This document shows positions 29,497 through 37,973 of a stretch of 64,000 nucleotides of DNA, piece by piece (positions within the stretch are counted from its first letter, which is position 1; every line of letters begins with the position of its first letter). A program made the position numbers and the translations under genes. The stretch is from Byssovorax sp. (GTDB lineage Bacteria > Myxococcota_A > Polyangia > Polyangiales > Polyangiaceae). A model generated the notes under the pieces. The model made no database searches. It had not been told where the DNA came from and saw only the letters and a list, made by a program, of their open reading frames with translations. Location: assembly GCA_025362495.1 (NCBI GenBank), contig JANYGI010000020.1, positions 1-64,000 of the forward strand, written 5' to 3'.

Positions 29497-30474
29497 TCAG
29501 CGCGCCGGGACGAGGACGACCTTGCCCGTCGTCGCCCGCGAGGCGACCGCCGCCATGGCCGCCGGGGCCTCGGTCATCGGCCGACACGACGAGATCAAAG
29601 GCTTGATCGAGCCCGCAGCGTAGAGCCCGTAGAGGGTCTGCTGCGTGCTCCGCACCGCGGCGATGTCGTGGAGGTTGTAAGCACCCCAGTGGAGCCCCAG
29701 GACTCCGTAGTTCTTCACCAGCACGTGATTGGCCTTGAGCTCGGGGAAGCGCCCCGAGGTGAAGCCGATGACGACGATCCGCCCCTCGAAGGCGATGCAT
29801 TTCGTCGACTTGTCGAAGATGTCGCCGCCGACCGGATCGAAGACCACGTCGGCGCCGCGGCCGCCGGTCGTCTTCTTGACGATGGCGACGAAGTCCTGTG
29901 CCTTGTAGTCTATGGCCACATCGGCGCCGAGCGCCATGCAGACTGCCACCTTCTCGGGCCCGCCGGCCGTGGCGATCACCTTCGCTCCAGCGGCCTTGGC
30001 GAGCTGGATCGTCGCGCTCCCGACGCCGCCCGCGCCGGCGTGGACGAGCACCCACTCGCCCGCTTGCAGGCGCGCGCGACGGTGCAGCGCGAAATGGCCT
30101 GTTTGATAGGTGATCGTCAGCGCCGCGGCGTCCTCGAACGGCAGCAGATCGGGGATCGCGTACGTCGTCATCGCGGTCGCGACGGCGTGGGTGGCATAGC
30201 CCCCGGAGCCATCGAGTGTGGAGGCGACGCGCGTCCCCACGGGGAGCGACGGCTCGCGGCTCTCGATCACGGTGCCCGCGACCTCGAAGCCGGGGATGAA
30301 CGGGGGTGTCGGCTTCACCTGGTAGGTGCCTGCGACGTAGAGCACATCGGGGAAATTCACGGCCGAAGCGGCGATCGCGATCCGCACCTGGCCGTCGCCG
30401 AGCGGGGGATCGGCGACCTCTTCCCAGACCAGGGTCTCCGGAGCTCCAAACGAGTGTCCACGCCAGGCATGCAT
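29497..30474 (-). CDS. NADPH:quinone oxidoreductase-like MDR family protein
   Basis: 325 aa. Features of zinc-free medium-chain dehydrogenases are clear: AASAVNFPDVLYVAGTY, PFIPGFEVAGTV, VLVHAGAGGVGSATIQLAKAAGAKVIAT (Rossmann nucleotide-binding loop) and VFDPVGGDIF. It should reduce quinones or enones with NADPH in the cytoplasm. The start ATG 30474 is 69 bp from the divergent dipeptidase gene, so the two promoters sit close together. Confidence 0.9.
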   Translation of the reverse strand: MHAWRGHSFGAPETLVWEEVADPPLGDGQVRIAIAASAVNFPDVLYVAGTYQVKPTPPFIPGFEVAGTVIESREPSLPVGTRVASTLDGSGGYATHAVATAMTTYAIPDLLPFEDAAALTITYQTGHFALHRRARLQAGEWVLVHAGAGGVGSATIQLAKAAGAKVIATAGGPEKVAVCMALGADVAIDYKAQDFVAIVKKTTGGRGADVVFDPVGGDIFDKSTKCIAFEGRIVVIGFTSGRFPELKANHVLVKNYGVLGLHWGAYNLHDIAAVRSTQQTLYGLYAAGSIKPLISSCRPMTEAPAAMAAVASRATTGKVVLVPAR

Positions 30475-30543
30475 GGCGCAACCCTACACCAAAAGCGGGC
30501 GCTGCACCTTGTCGCGCGATGCGCGCCGGTCCACGTCTCGCGC

Positions 30544-31542
30544 ATGCATGGCTCCCCCGAGGCCCGCGCGCTGCACGAGCGCTTCCCCGCGATCGATCTC
30601 CACGCCGACAGCCTGATGTGGTCGCGCTGGGTCGGTTACGATCTCCACGCGCGCCACGAGCCGCCGCTCCCGTGGGCCGCCATCGGTGGGCACGTCGACG
30701 TGCCTCGCCTGGTCGAGGGCGGCTGCGGCGCGCAGTTCTTCGGCCTCGTCTCGCTCCCCGTGGGGCAGCGCTCCGGGCTCGCCGCGGTGATCGATCAGCA
30801 GATCGACGCGCTCGATCGCCACATCCAGGTCAACCCCGCCAAGCTCGCGCTGGTGCGCACCGCGGCCGAGGTGACGACAGCCGGCGCGCGCGGCGCGATC
30901 GGCGCGCTCCTCGGGATCGAGGGCGCGCACTCGCTCGAGGGCGACGTCGAGAAGCTCGCGCACTTCGCCCGCCGCGGCGTGCGCTACCTCGGCCTCTGCC
31001 ACTTCAGCGCCAACGAGGCTTGTTTTCCCGCCTACGGGCGCGGTCGCCGCGACAGCGACGGCCTCACCGACTTCGGCCGCGAGGTCGTCCGCCGCTGCGA
31101 GTCGCTCGACGTGATCGTCGATCTCTCGCACATCAACCGCGCGGGCTTCCTCGAGGCCTGCGCGATGGCGACGAAGCCCCCGATCGTCAGCCACACCGGC
31201 GTGGCGGGCGCCTTCGAGCACTGGCGCAACATCGACGACGCGCAGCTCCGCGCCGTGGCCGACAAGGGCGGCTGCGTGGGGATCATCTTCTGCCCGAAAT
31301 ACCTCGGCGGCGACGGCCTCGATCCGGTGGTGAAGCACCTGCTCCACATCATCTCGGTGTGCGGCGAAGACGCGCCGGCCCTGGGCTCGGACTGGGACGG
31401 CTTCATCGTCCCGACGAAGGACCTTTGCGACGTCTCCCGGTTACCGCTGTTGACGGATGCGCTGTTGAAGGCCGGTATGAAGGAAGAGACGATTGGCAAG
31501 ATCCTCCACGGCAACGTGATGAGAGTGCTGGCCTCCAGTTGA
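30544..31542 (+). CDS. Membrane-dipeptidase family (M19) metallopeptidase
   Basis: 332 aa from ATG 30544. Zinc-site blocks of renal-dipeptidase-like enzymes are present: DLHADS (H20, D22), GIEGAHSLEG with the bridging Glu, VSHTG and GSDWDGF. LCHFSANEACFPAYG and DLSHINRAGF also match. The family hydrolyses dipeptides, including D-amino-acid-containing ones. There is no signal peptide, so a cytoplasmic site is expected, perhaps for recycling peptides. A longer upstream frame is non-coding. Confidence 0.92.
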   Translation: MHGSPEARALHERFPAIDLHADSLMWSRWVGYDLHARHEPPLPWAAIGGHVDVPRLVEGGCGAQFFGLVSLPVGQRSGLAAVIDQQIDALDRHIQVNPAKLALVRTAAEVTTAGARGAIGALLGIEGAHSLEGDVEKLAHFARRGVRYLGLCHFSANEACFPAYGRGRRDSDGLTDFGREVVRRCESLDVIVDLSHINRAGFLEACAMATKPPIVSHTGVAGAFEHWRNIDDAQLRAVADKGGCVGIIFCPKYLGGDGLDPVVKHLLHIISVCGEDAPALGSDWDGFIVPTKDLCDVSRLPLLTDALLKAGMKEETIGKILHGNVMRVLASS

Positions 31543-31609
31543 GCGCGCGTCTCCCGGAGAGCGCCCGCGAAGCTGGTCAGCGTGGAGCGTTCGCGGTACG
31601 TTCGCGGTG

Positions 31610-32218
31610 ATGGGAAGCTCCGCGAAAAACCCGGATCCGCCTGCGACCGAGGCGGATCTCCTGGCTCTCCCCGAGCAAGGTCGAGGCTACGAGCTGATTG
31701 ACGGCGAGCTCGTGCAGAAGCAGGCGGGCTTCCGTCATAGCCGTGCGCAGTTTCGGCTGCGGCAGCCCCTGGAGCCGTACGATCGCCGCTCCAGCGGTGA
31801 CGGTAACCGCCCCGGCGGCTGGTGGTTCCTCACCGAGCAGCTCGTCCGCTTCGCCTCCGGGCAAACGCTGCGCCCCGACGTGGCCGGCTGGCTGCGCGAG
31901 CGCTTGCCCGATCCGCCGGAAGACCAGGAGACAGTTCTCCAGGTGCGGCCCGACTGGATCGGCGAGATCATTTCGTCCTCGAACGCCGCCAACGATCTCG
32001 TCAAGAAGAGGCGCATCTACCACGCTCACGGCGTGCCCCATTGCTGGATCATCGATCCTCGCGACGAGACCCTGACGGTGCTGCGCTGGACCCCGGATGG
32101 ATACGTCGGAGTGCTCAGCGCCCTGCGCAACGAGCGTGTCCGGCCAGAGCCCTTCGCTGCCGTGGAGTGGCTGGTGGGGCTGCTCTTCGGCGACGACGAC
32201 GACGGACTGCCGATTTGA
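31610..32218 (+). CDS. Uma2-family (DUF820) restriction-endonuclease-fold protein
   Basis: 202 aa from ATG 31610, with GTG 31607 as an alternative. Order of motifs: EADLLALPEQGRGYELIDGELV, RPDVAGW, EIISSSNAANDLVKKRRIYHAHGV and CWIIDP. They match Uma2 proteins, which adopt a PD-(D/E)XK nuclease fold; D of RPDVAG, E of EIIS and the following Lys fit the catalytic set. Such genes are abundant in cyanobacteria and myxobacteria and their role is not settled. It is 65 bp after the dipeptidase gene and might share its transcript. Confidence 0.85.
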   Translation: MGSSAKNPDPPATEADLLALPEQGRGYELIDGELVQKQAGFRHSRAQFRLRQPLEPYDRRSSGDGNRPGGWWFLTEQLVRFASGQTLRPDVAGWLRERLPDPPEDQETVLQVRPDWIGEIISSSNAANDLVKKRRIYHAHGVPHCWIIDPRDETLTVLRWTPDGYVGVLSALRNERVRPEPFAAVEWLVGLLFGDDDDGLPI

Positions 32219-32350
32219 TCTCGGCGGGGGCGCCCGCTATCACGCCCCGAATCGACAAACGAAACTCTGGTGACGTTTCGTCTGGACATTACTTTCGTCT
32301 CGCTCGTACGTTCCAGCTCCACGTTTCAACCAGGGAAGGCGCGAGAACGA

Positions 32351-33151
32351 ATGGCTCTCAAACGCTTGGCCACGGGGGAGATGGTCTCCCTCTCCGGCCC
32401 ACTCACGCAGGAAAAGCACCCGGACCGCCTGCTCCTCGCCGCCATACCGGCGACTGCCGCGCTCCTCCCCACACTGGACAGCGCCCATTCCACGCTGCTG
32501 ACGGCGCAGCCCCGAGCCGCCATGCCCGAGCGCGCCGCGGCGATCATCGTCGAGCAGCGCACGCTGGATATCCGGCACGACACCGTCATTCGCGGCGTCT
32601 TCACGTTCTTGCAGTCCCTCGCGTACCTCACCGCCAGCGCGGAAGAGTCCAAGCAGCTCCTCGATCTCCAGCAAGTCCTCTTGCCCGAAGGCCTCCTCGC
32701 CACGCAGAAGAGCTACCGTGAAGAGGCGGGCCAGGCCGCGCTTCTGGAGTCGCGGCTCACGCCCGCCCACGTCGCGCTCCTCAAGAAGCTCAAGACGCCG
32801 AATGGCACGCTCTGGACTTCGATTCAGGAGTGGATCCAGCTCGGCGCCGCCCTCGGCAAGCTCGAAGACGAGCGCGGAGGCAGCCCCGAGGCCGCTGGCC
32901 CCACGGCCGCTGAAGGCCTCGCGGCTCGCAACCGATGGATCCGCACCGTCAACGCCATCATCAGCGTGCTCGCCCTGGTGGAGGCCGACGAGCCCGGCGT
33001 GACGGCCATTCTCAGCCGCATCGCCGAAGCCGAGCGCCGCGCCGACCGCCGAGGTGACAGCGCCGCCGCAGCCCCGCCGGCCGATGCACCCGCCCCCGTC
33101 GAGGCGCCCGCTGCCGCCGACGAAGCCAGGAAGAACCCCGGAAACAGCTGA
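32351..33151 (+). CDS. Hypothetical helical protein
   Basis: 266 aa from ATG 32351, with a purine-rich AAGGCGCGAGAACGA leader. It is predicted to be all-helical, with a conserved-looking central block (TPNGTLWTSIQEWIQLGAALGKLED) and a C-terminal Ala/Pro/Asp-rich tail. It lacks cysteines, signal peptide and any catalytic motif I know. A perfect 10-bp hairpin (33158-33183) follows the stop by 6 bases. Function unknown. Confidence 0.65.
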   Translation: MALKRLATGEMVSLSGPLTQEKHPDRLLLAAIPATAALLPTLDSAHSTLLTAQPRAAMPERAAAIIVEQRTLDIRHDTVIRGVFTFLQSLAYLTASAEESKQLLDLQQVLLPEGLLATQKSYREEAGQAALLESRLTPAHVALLKKLKTPNGTLWTSIQEWIQLGAALGKLEDERGGSPEAAGPTAAEGLAARNRWIRTVNAIISVLALVEADEPGVTAILSRIAEAERRADRRGDSAAAAPPADAPAPVEAPAAADEARKNPGNS

Positions 33152-33157
33152 ACCGTC

Positions 33158-33183
33158 CGCGAGCCGGATCGAACCGGCTCGCG
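33158..33183 (+). terminator. Hairpin after the hypothetical gene at 32351
   Basis: Perfect 10-bp inverted repeat (33158-33167 / 33174-33183) with a 6-base loop. No T-run follows, so it may be a 3'-end stabiliser or a Rho-independent terminator of the GC-rich type. Confidence 0.5.
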
Positions 33184-33520
33184 CGACCTTCGAACCGTCG
33201 CTCCAGGGGGGCGGAGCCCCTTCGCGCGATCACTGAAGCATCTTTCGAGGGGTCTGGAGCCGACGCCAACGTCCACCAAGACGCCCGCAAGGTGGGGGGC
33301 GAACGTCAATCGTGAGCATTGAACCGCGGGCGAAGGGGGGCCAGGAGGGGGGCCGAACGGTTTGGTGGCTCGGGGAGGCGGTTCGCACCGGTCGCGGCGG
33401 AGCTCGGTGGGAGCCAGAGGGCGAAGCGGGAGGTCTTCGCGGACTTTCAGCAGTGTTTATATTGAGAGCGAATCCCCCCGACCAAAGCAACCTGGGTCGG
33501 GGGAGTACGCTGTTGCTGCC

Positions 33521-33604
33521 GGTCCGCTTGCTGACGCGCGCGGCTCGGGTCCGCTCGCTGACGCGCGCAGTTCCAGGCGTTGCGCGGTTCCAGGCGTTGC
33601 GCGG
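33521..33604. repeat. Two short tandem repeats next to the acyl-CoA ligase 3' end
   Basis: A 21-bp element recurs at 33521-33541 and 33548-33568 (27-bp period, one mismatch), followed by a perfect 17-bp duplication at 33571-33587 and 33588-33604, with a four-base start of a third copy. Confidence 0.85.
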
Positions 33605-33608
33605 TTCC

Positions 33609-35426
33609 TCAGCTCGCCTCGGCCGTAGCACCCTTGGCGGCGGGCTTGCCCTCGGCGTACAGCGCCTCGATGCCGGGGCCGTATTTCTGCCACACCACCC
33701 GGCGCTTCACCTTGAGCGAGGGGGTGAGCATGTCGTTCTGGGCGGTGAAATCCTCGGCGGTGAGGGTGATTCGACGCACCTTCTCGAAGCCCTTGAAGTC
33801 GGCAGAGGTCTTGTCGACCTCGGCCTGCATCATGTCCTTCACCTTGGCGTTCTCGAGGAGCTTTGCGTCGGAGTCCGCCGAGACGCCGTTCTGCGAGGCC
33901 CAGGCCTTCACCGCGTCCATGTCGGCGACGATCAACGCCACGTTGTAGAGCTTGTTGTCGCCGTAGATCATGGCGTTGATGATGAACGGAGAGAGCTTGA
34001 GCTTCTCTTCCAGCGGCGCCGGAGCCACGTATTTGCCGTTCTCGAGCTTGTACTGCTCCTTGATCCGGCCCGTGATGTAGAGGAAGCCGTCGTCGTCGAC
34101 GTAGCCGAGATCGCCGGTGCGGAAGCCCGCGTCGTCGGTCATGGCCGCCTTGTTGTCCTCGTCGCGGTTGTGATACCCGACCATGACGTTGGGGCCGTAA
34201 ACGACGATCTCACCGTGCTTGGGATCGCCGGAAGCGGCCTTGTCGATCACGATTTTCACGCCGGGGATGGGCTGGCCGACGCTGCCGATCCGGTGGCCGC
34301 CCGGGCGGTTCATCGTGGAGATCGGGCTCGTCTCGGTCAGGCCGTAACCCTCGTAAACGGTGATGCCGAGGCTGTCGATGAACTCGCCCACGTCCTTCGA
34401 GAGGGCCGATCCGCCGCTGAAGGCGTACTTGAGCTTGCCACCGAAGCGCGCGCGGATCTTGGTGAACACCACCTTGTCGGCGACGGCCAGGGTGGCCTTC
34501 TCGACGAGGCCGAGCGCCTGGCCCTTCTTCTGCTTGCCCGCGGCCTTGAGGCCGGCGTGGAAGAGCTTCTGCACGAGCGGCGGGCGCCCGGCCATCTGCT
34601 TGTTCACCCCGTCGTAGATGCGGTTGAAGATCCGCGGCACGCTCATCAGCACCGTCGGCTGCACCTCGGCGAGGTTGGCGATGATCTTGTCGACGGCCTC
34701 GCAGATGGCGATCGAGGCGCCGCGCGAGAGCATGCAGTGGAGCTCGCAGGTGTGGCCGAACGAGTGAGCCCACGGGAGGAACGAGAGGCTGCGATCCTCG
34801 TCGTTCAGCGGCAGCATGCCCTGTACGGCGTTGATGTTCGAGATCAGGTTCCCGTGCGAGAGGATGACGCCCTTGGGGTTGCCCGTGGTGCCCGAGGTGT
34901 AGATCAGGCAGGCCACGTCCTTCGCGTCGGGGTGGATCGCCGGGGCCGGCGTCTTCTCGCCGGCCTCGCAGATCCCCGCGTACGAGAGCGGCTCCGTCTT
35001 CGGGAGCGAGAGGCCGATCACGCGCTGGATCGAGGGCGCCTTCTCCTTCAGCTCCTTGCACTTCTCGAAGATCTCGTCGGTCGCGGCGATGACCGTGGTG
35101 GCGTTGCAGTCGTTGCAGATGAAGGCCCACTCCTTCGAGAGCTGCGCCTCGTACATCGGCACGAGGGCGGCGCCGATGCCGAAGCAGGCGTACGCGGCCA
35201 CGGCCCACTCGACGCGGTTGTTGGAGATGATCGCGACGTTGTCGCCGCGCTTCACGCCGAGCGCGACGAGGCCGGAGCGGAACGCCTCGACTTGCTTCCC
35301 CGTCTCGGAGTAGGTCGTCCAGCCCCAGTGGCCGTTCTTCTTCGTGCCGAAGAGCTGGCGCGGGCCGAAGGCCTTCACCGAGCGCTCGAACATATCGACA
35401 AGGTTCTCGTACTTGGCGGACGACAT
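33609..35426 (-). CDS. Long-chain acyl-CoA synthetase (AMP-forming, FadD15-like)
   Basis: 605 aa, typical of the long eukaryote-like FadD group. ANL-family motifs: YTSGTTGNPKGV (A3 phosphate loop), YEGYGLTETSP (A5), YITGRIKEQYKLENGKYV (A8 hinge) and a C-terminal lid domain. It activates fatty acids to acyl-CoA through an acyl-AMP intermediate in the cytoplasm. The gene stands alone on the minus strand, divergent from miaB with a promoter region of about 136 bp. Confidence 0.93.
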   Translation of the reverse strand: MSSAKYENLVDMFERSVKAFGPRQLFGTKKNGHWGWTTYSETGKQVEAFRSGLVALGVKRGDNVAIISNNRVEWAVAAYACFGIGAALVPMYEAQLSKEWAFICNDCNATTVIAATDEIFEKCKELKEKAPSIQRVIGLSLPKTEPLSYAGICEAGEKTPAPAIHPDAKDVACLIYTSGTTGNPKGVILSHGNLISNINAVQGMLPLNDEDRSLSFLPWAHSFGHTCELHCMLSRGASIAICEAVDKIIANLAEVQPTVLMSVPRIFNRIYDGVNKQMAGRPPLVQKLFHAGLKAAGKQKKGQALGLVEKATLAVADKVVFTKIRARFGGKLKYAFSGGSALSKDVGEFIDSLGITVYEGYGLTETSPISTMNRPGGHRIGSVGQPIPGVKIVIDKAASGDPKHGEIVVYGPNVMVGYHNRDEDNKAAMTDDAGFRTGDLGYVDDDGFLYITGRIKEQYKLENGKYVAPAPLEEKLKLSPFIINAMIYGDNKLYNVALIVADMDAVKAWASQNGVSADSDAKLLENAKVKDMMQAEVDKTSADFKGFEKVRRITLTAEDFTAQNDMLTPSLKVKRRVVWQKYGPGIEALYAEGKPAAKGATAEAS

Positions 35427-35562
35427 CGTGCTCTCCTCTGGCGTACCGCCCCGCGGCGGCTTCCCCCGGTGTGGCGGTAGCGACGCGCGAGGCTAGAATC
35501 CCGCCTCTCCCACGTCAATCGAAGTGGCCTCGGGCCGCCCGGTTTGTTACGAGGGTCCCCGC

Positions 35563-37014
35563 ATGTCCTCCTACGCGATCACGACGTTCGGCTGTCAGAT
35601 GAACGTGCACGACTCCGAGAGGATGCACGAGGTCCTCCGTGGTGCGGGCTACACCGAGGCCGAGGCGAGCGTCGCCGACGTCATCGTGCTGAACACCTGC
35701 AGCGTGCGCGAGAAGGCCGAACAGAAGCTCCGGAGCGAGGTCGGCCGCCTCGCGAAGCAGAAGCGCAACCAGCGCGATCTCGTCGTCGTCGTCGCCGGCT
35801 GCGTCGCGCAGCAAGAGGGCGAGCGCCTCGTGAAGCAGCTCCAGGGCATCGACCTCGTCGTCGGCCCCGACAACATCCCCGAGCTGCCGCGCCTCCTCGA
35901 AGAGCTGGCCCAGGGCGCGCCGCCGATCGTGCGCACCGTGTTCGACACCGAGACGCCGAAGTTCCTCACGGCCCTCTCGGTCGCGGGCGCCTCGAAGACG
36001 GCCTTCGTCACCATCATGAAGGGCTGCGACGAGCGCTGCTCGTTCTGCATCGTCCCGTACACGCGCGGGCCGGAGCGCTACCGCCCGAGCGCGGAGATCG
36101 TCGCCGAGATTGCGGCCCTCGTCGCGGCCGGCGTGCGCGAGATCACGCTGCTCGGGCAGACGGTCAACAGCTACACCGATCCGACGAAATCGCTGCCGCC
36201 CGCGCCCGACGCGAACGAGAGCGATCCCGACGAGAGCGAGTTCGCGGCGCTGCTCCGCGCCGTCGCCGAGCAGGTGCCGGACCTCGCGCGCCTGCGCTAC
36301 ACGAGCCCGCACCCGCGGCACCTCACGCGCTCGCTCATCCGCGCCCACGCCGAGGTCGGGGTGCTCGCGCGCCACGTCCACATGCCGGTGCAGTCGGGCA
36401 GCGATCGCCTCCTGAAGCGCATGATCCGCCGCTATTCACGGGCCGAGTACGTCGAGCGCACCGCCGCGCTGGTGGCCGCCGTGCCGGGGCTCACGCTCTC
36501 GACCGACATCATCGTCGGCTTCCCCGGCGAGACGGACGAGGACTTCGATCTCACGCTCTCGCTGGTGCGCGAGGTCGGTTTCAAAGGCCTCTTCGGCTTC
36601 AAGTACTCGGAGCGGCCGTTCACCCCGGCGCGCAAGCTCGCCGACGACGTGACCGAGGCGCAGAAGAGCGAGCGCCTCGCGCGCCTCTTCGAGCTCAGCG
36701 AACGGCTCCTCGGCGAGCACCTCGCCGGCCTGGTCGGCAGCACCCAGCGCGTGCTCGTCGAGGGCCTCGACAAGGAGAAGGGCGAGCTCTGGTCGGGCCG
36801 CACCGACCGCCACGAGATCGTGCACATCACCGGCGCCGCGGGGCTCGATCTCGCGGGCGAGATCGTCGACGCCGACATCGTTCGCAACAACAAACACTCC
36901 CTCCAGGGCGAGCTGTCCGCCGCGGCGCGCGCGTCGGCTCGCCCGCGCGTCGCGCCGGAAAAAGCGGCTCGACGCTCGCTCCCCCTCGTCGTCTCCGCCA
37001 CGCAAGGTGCTTGA
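35563..37014 (+). CDS. miaB: tRNA-2-methylthio-N6-dimethylallyladenosine synthase MiaB
   Basis: 483 aa from ATG 35563. The N-terminal MTTase domain has C11, C46 and C80 for the auxiliary 4Fe-4S cluster. The radical-SAM triad is CDERCSFC (C155, C159, C162), followed by YTRGPERYRP, and a C-terminal TRAM domain (about 400-460). It adds the methylthio group to i6A37 of tRNAs reading UNN codons. A ~14-residue acidic insertion (PPAPDANESDPDESE, near residue 220) lies in the radical-SAM barrel. The gamma-carbonic anhydrase gene follows 3 bp later, and thiS 3 bp after that. Confidence 0.95.
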   Translation: MSSYAITTFGCQMNVHDSERMHEVLRGAGYTEAEASVADVIVLNTCSVREKAEQKLRSEVGRLAKQKRNQRDLVVVVAGCVAQQEGERLVKQLQGIDLVVGPDNIPELPRLLEELAQGAPPIVRTVFDTETPKFLTALSVAGASKTAFVTIMKGCDERCSFCIVPYTRGPERYRPSAEIVAEIAALVAAGVREITLLGQTVNSYTDPTKSLPPAPDANESDPDESEFAALLRAVAEQVPDLARLRYTSPHPRHLTRSLIRAHAEVGVLARHVHMPVQSGSDRLLKRMIRRYSRAEYVERTAALVAAVPGLTLSTDIIVGFPGETDEDFDLTLSLVREVGFKGLFGFKYSERPFTPARKLADDVTEAQKSERLARLFELSERLLGEHLAGLVGSTQRVLVEGLDKEKGELWSGRTDRHEIVHITGAAGLDLAGEIVDADIVRNNKHSLQGELSAAARASARPRVAPEKAARRSLPLVVSATQGA

Positions 37015-37017
37015 TCC

Positions 37018-37671
37018 ATGGCGCTCGTTCTCCCCTACGGAATCCATCGTCCCCGCCTCGGCAAAGGCGTCTTCGTCGCCCCCAACGCCACGCTGATCGG
37101 CGACGTCTTCCTCGACGACGGCGCCAACGTCTGGTTCGGCGCGGTGCTCCGCGGTGACGTCGGCGCGATCAAGATCGGCAAGCGCTCCAACATCCAGGAT
37201 CTCGCCTGCGTCCACGTCACCGACGGGCTGTCGAATACCCTCGTCGGCGACGACGTGACCGTGGGCCACAGCGTGATCCTCCACGGCTGCATCGTCGGCG
37301 ATCGCTGCCTCATCGGCATGGGATCGATCCTCCTCGACAACTGCGAGATCGGCGCTGGATCGGTGATCGCCGCGGGCAGCGTCGTCACCGCGCGCACCAA
37401 GGTCCCGCCGCGCTCGCTGGTGCGCGGCACGCCCGCGAAGGTCATCCGCGAGGTCACCGAGCAAGAGGGCCTGCTCGGCGTCATGGGCGCGGGCCACTAC
37501 GTGAACGACGCGCGCCGCTACCTCGCCATCTGCGGCGATCCTGACGAGGCGTCGCGCGCGCGACGCGACGAGCGCGGCTCGGCGCGCGAGGCGGCCGACG
37601 CGATCGAAGAGGACGAGCGCCGCGCGCGGGCCCTCGATCTCGGCAGCGACCGCGACGCCAACGAGGACTGA
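37018..37671 (+). CDS. Gamma-carbonic anhydrase family protein (hexapeptide repeat)
   Basis: 217 aa. Left-handed beta-helix hexapeptides run from about 18 to 130, and the three zinc-ligand histidines of the Cam/YrdA family are present (H66, H84, H89). RGTPAKVIREV closes the core. A charged Arg/Glu/Asp tail of ~45 residues (about 170-217) is extra compared with the family. The enzyme may hydrate CO2 or be an inactive YrdA-like protein. It is in operon with miaB and thiS. Confidence 0.9.
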   Translation: MALVLPYGIHRPRLGKGVFVAPNATLIGDVFLDDGANVWFGAVLRGDVGAIKIGKRSNIQDLACVHVTDGLSNTLVGDDVTVGHSVILHGCIVGDRCLIGMGSILLDNCEIGAGSVIAAGSVVTARTKVPPRSLVRGTPAKVIREVTEQEGLLGVMGAGHYVNDARRYLAICGDPDEASRARRDERGSAREAADAIEEDERRARALDLGSDRDANED

Positions 37672-37674
37672 GCC

Positions 37675-37875
37675 GTGAAGATCACCGTCAACGGAGATAG
37701 CCTTGAAATCAAGGCCGAGACGACGGTTCGGGGCTTGATCGAGCTGCTCGGGCTCGGCGATGGCCCGGTCGCCGTCGAGCGAAACGGCGCGATCGTCCCG
37801 CGCGCCGAGCACGCGGGCGCGGCGCTCGCCGAGTCCGACGTGGTCGAGATCGTCCACTTCGTCGGCGGCGGCTGA
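37675..37875 (+). CDS. thiS: Sulfur carrier protein ThiS
   Basis: 66 aa from GTG 37675. It has the ubiquitin-like beta-grasp pattern ([48 protein letters not shown]) and ends in Gly-Gly, the carboxylate that receives sulfur for the thiazole ring of thiamine. Length and the NG / VPR motifs favour ThiS over MoaD. thiG and thiF are not adjacent. It is 3 bp after the carbonic-anhydrase-like gene. Confidence 0.9.
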   Translation: MKITVNGDSLEIKAETTVRGLIELLGLGDGPVAVERNGAIVPRAEHAGAALAESDVVEIVHFVGGG

Positions 37876-37973
37876 GCGGGCGCACCGCTTTCGTTTCAGC
37901 CTGCACTGACATCATCGTGCTGGGATCACGCAACCTCGGCGCTCGCCTGCACACCTGAGGTATATTCCGCGCC

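Larger units (their letters stand above)
33152..33608. other. 457-bp gap with hairpin and tandem repeats
   Basis: Contains the hairpin at 33158-33183, a G-rich stretch around 33320-33420 with no convincing gene, and two short tandem repeats (33521-33604) directly after the 3' end of the acyl-CoA ligase gene. Shadow frames here are Arg/Ser/Gly-rich. Confidence 0.5.

Noticed and set aside
37675..37875. MoaD (molybdopterin synthase small subunit) as an alternative name
   Set aside because: Length of 66 aa and the VNG... VPR pattern fit ThiS better; no moa genes nearby.
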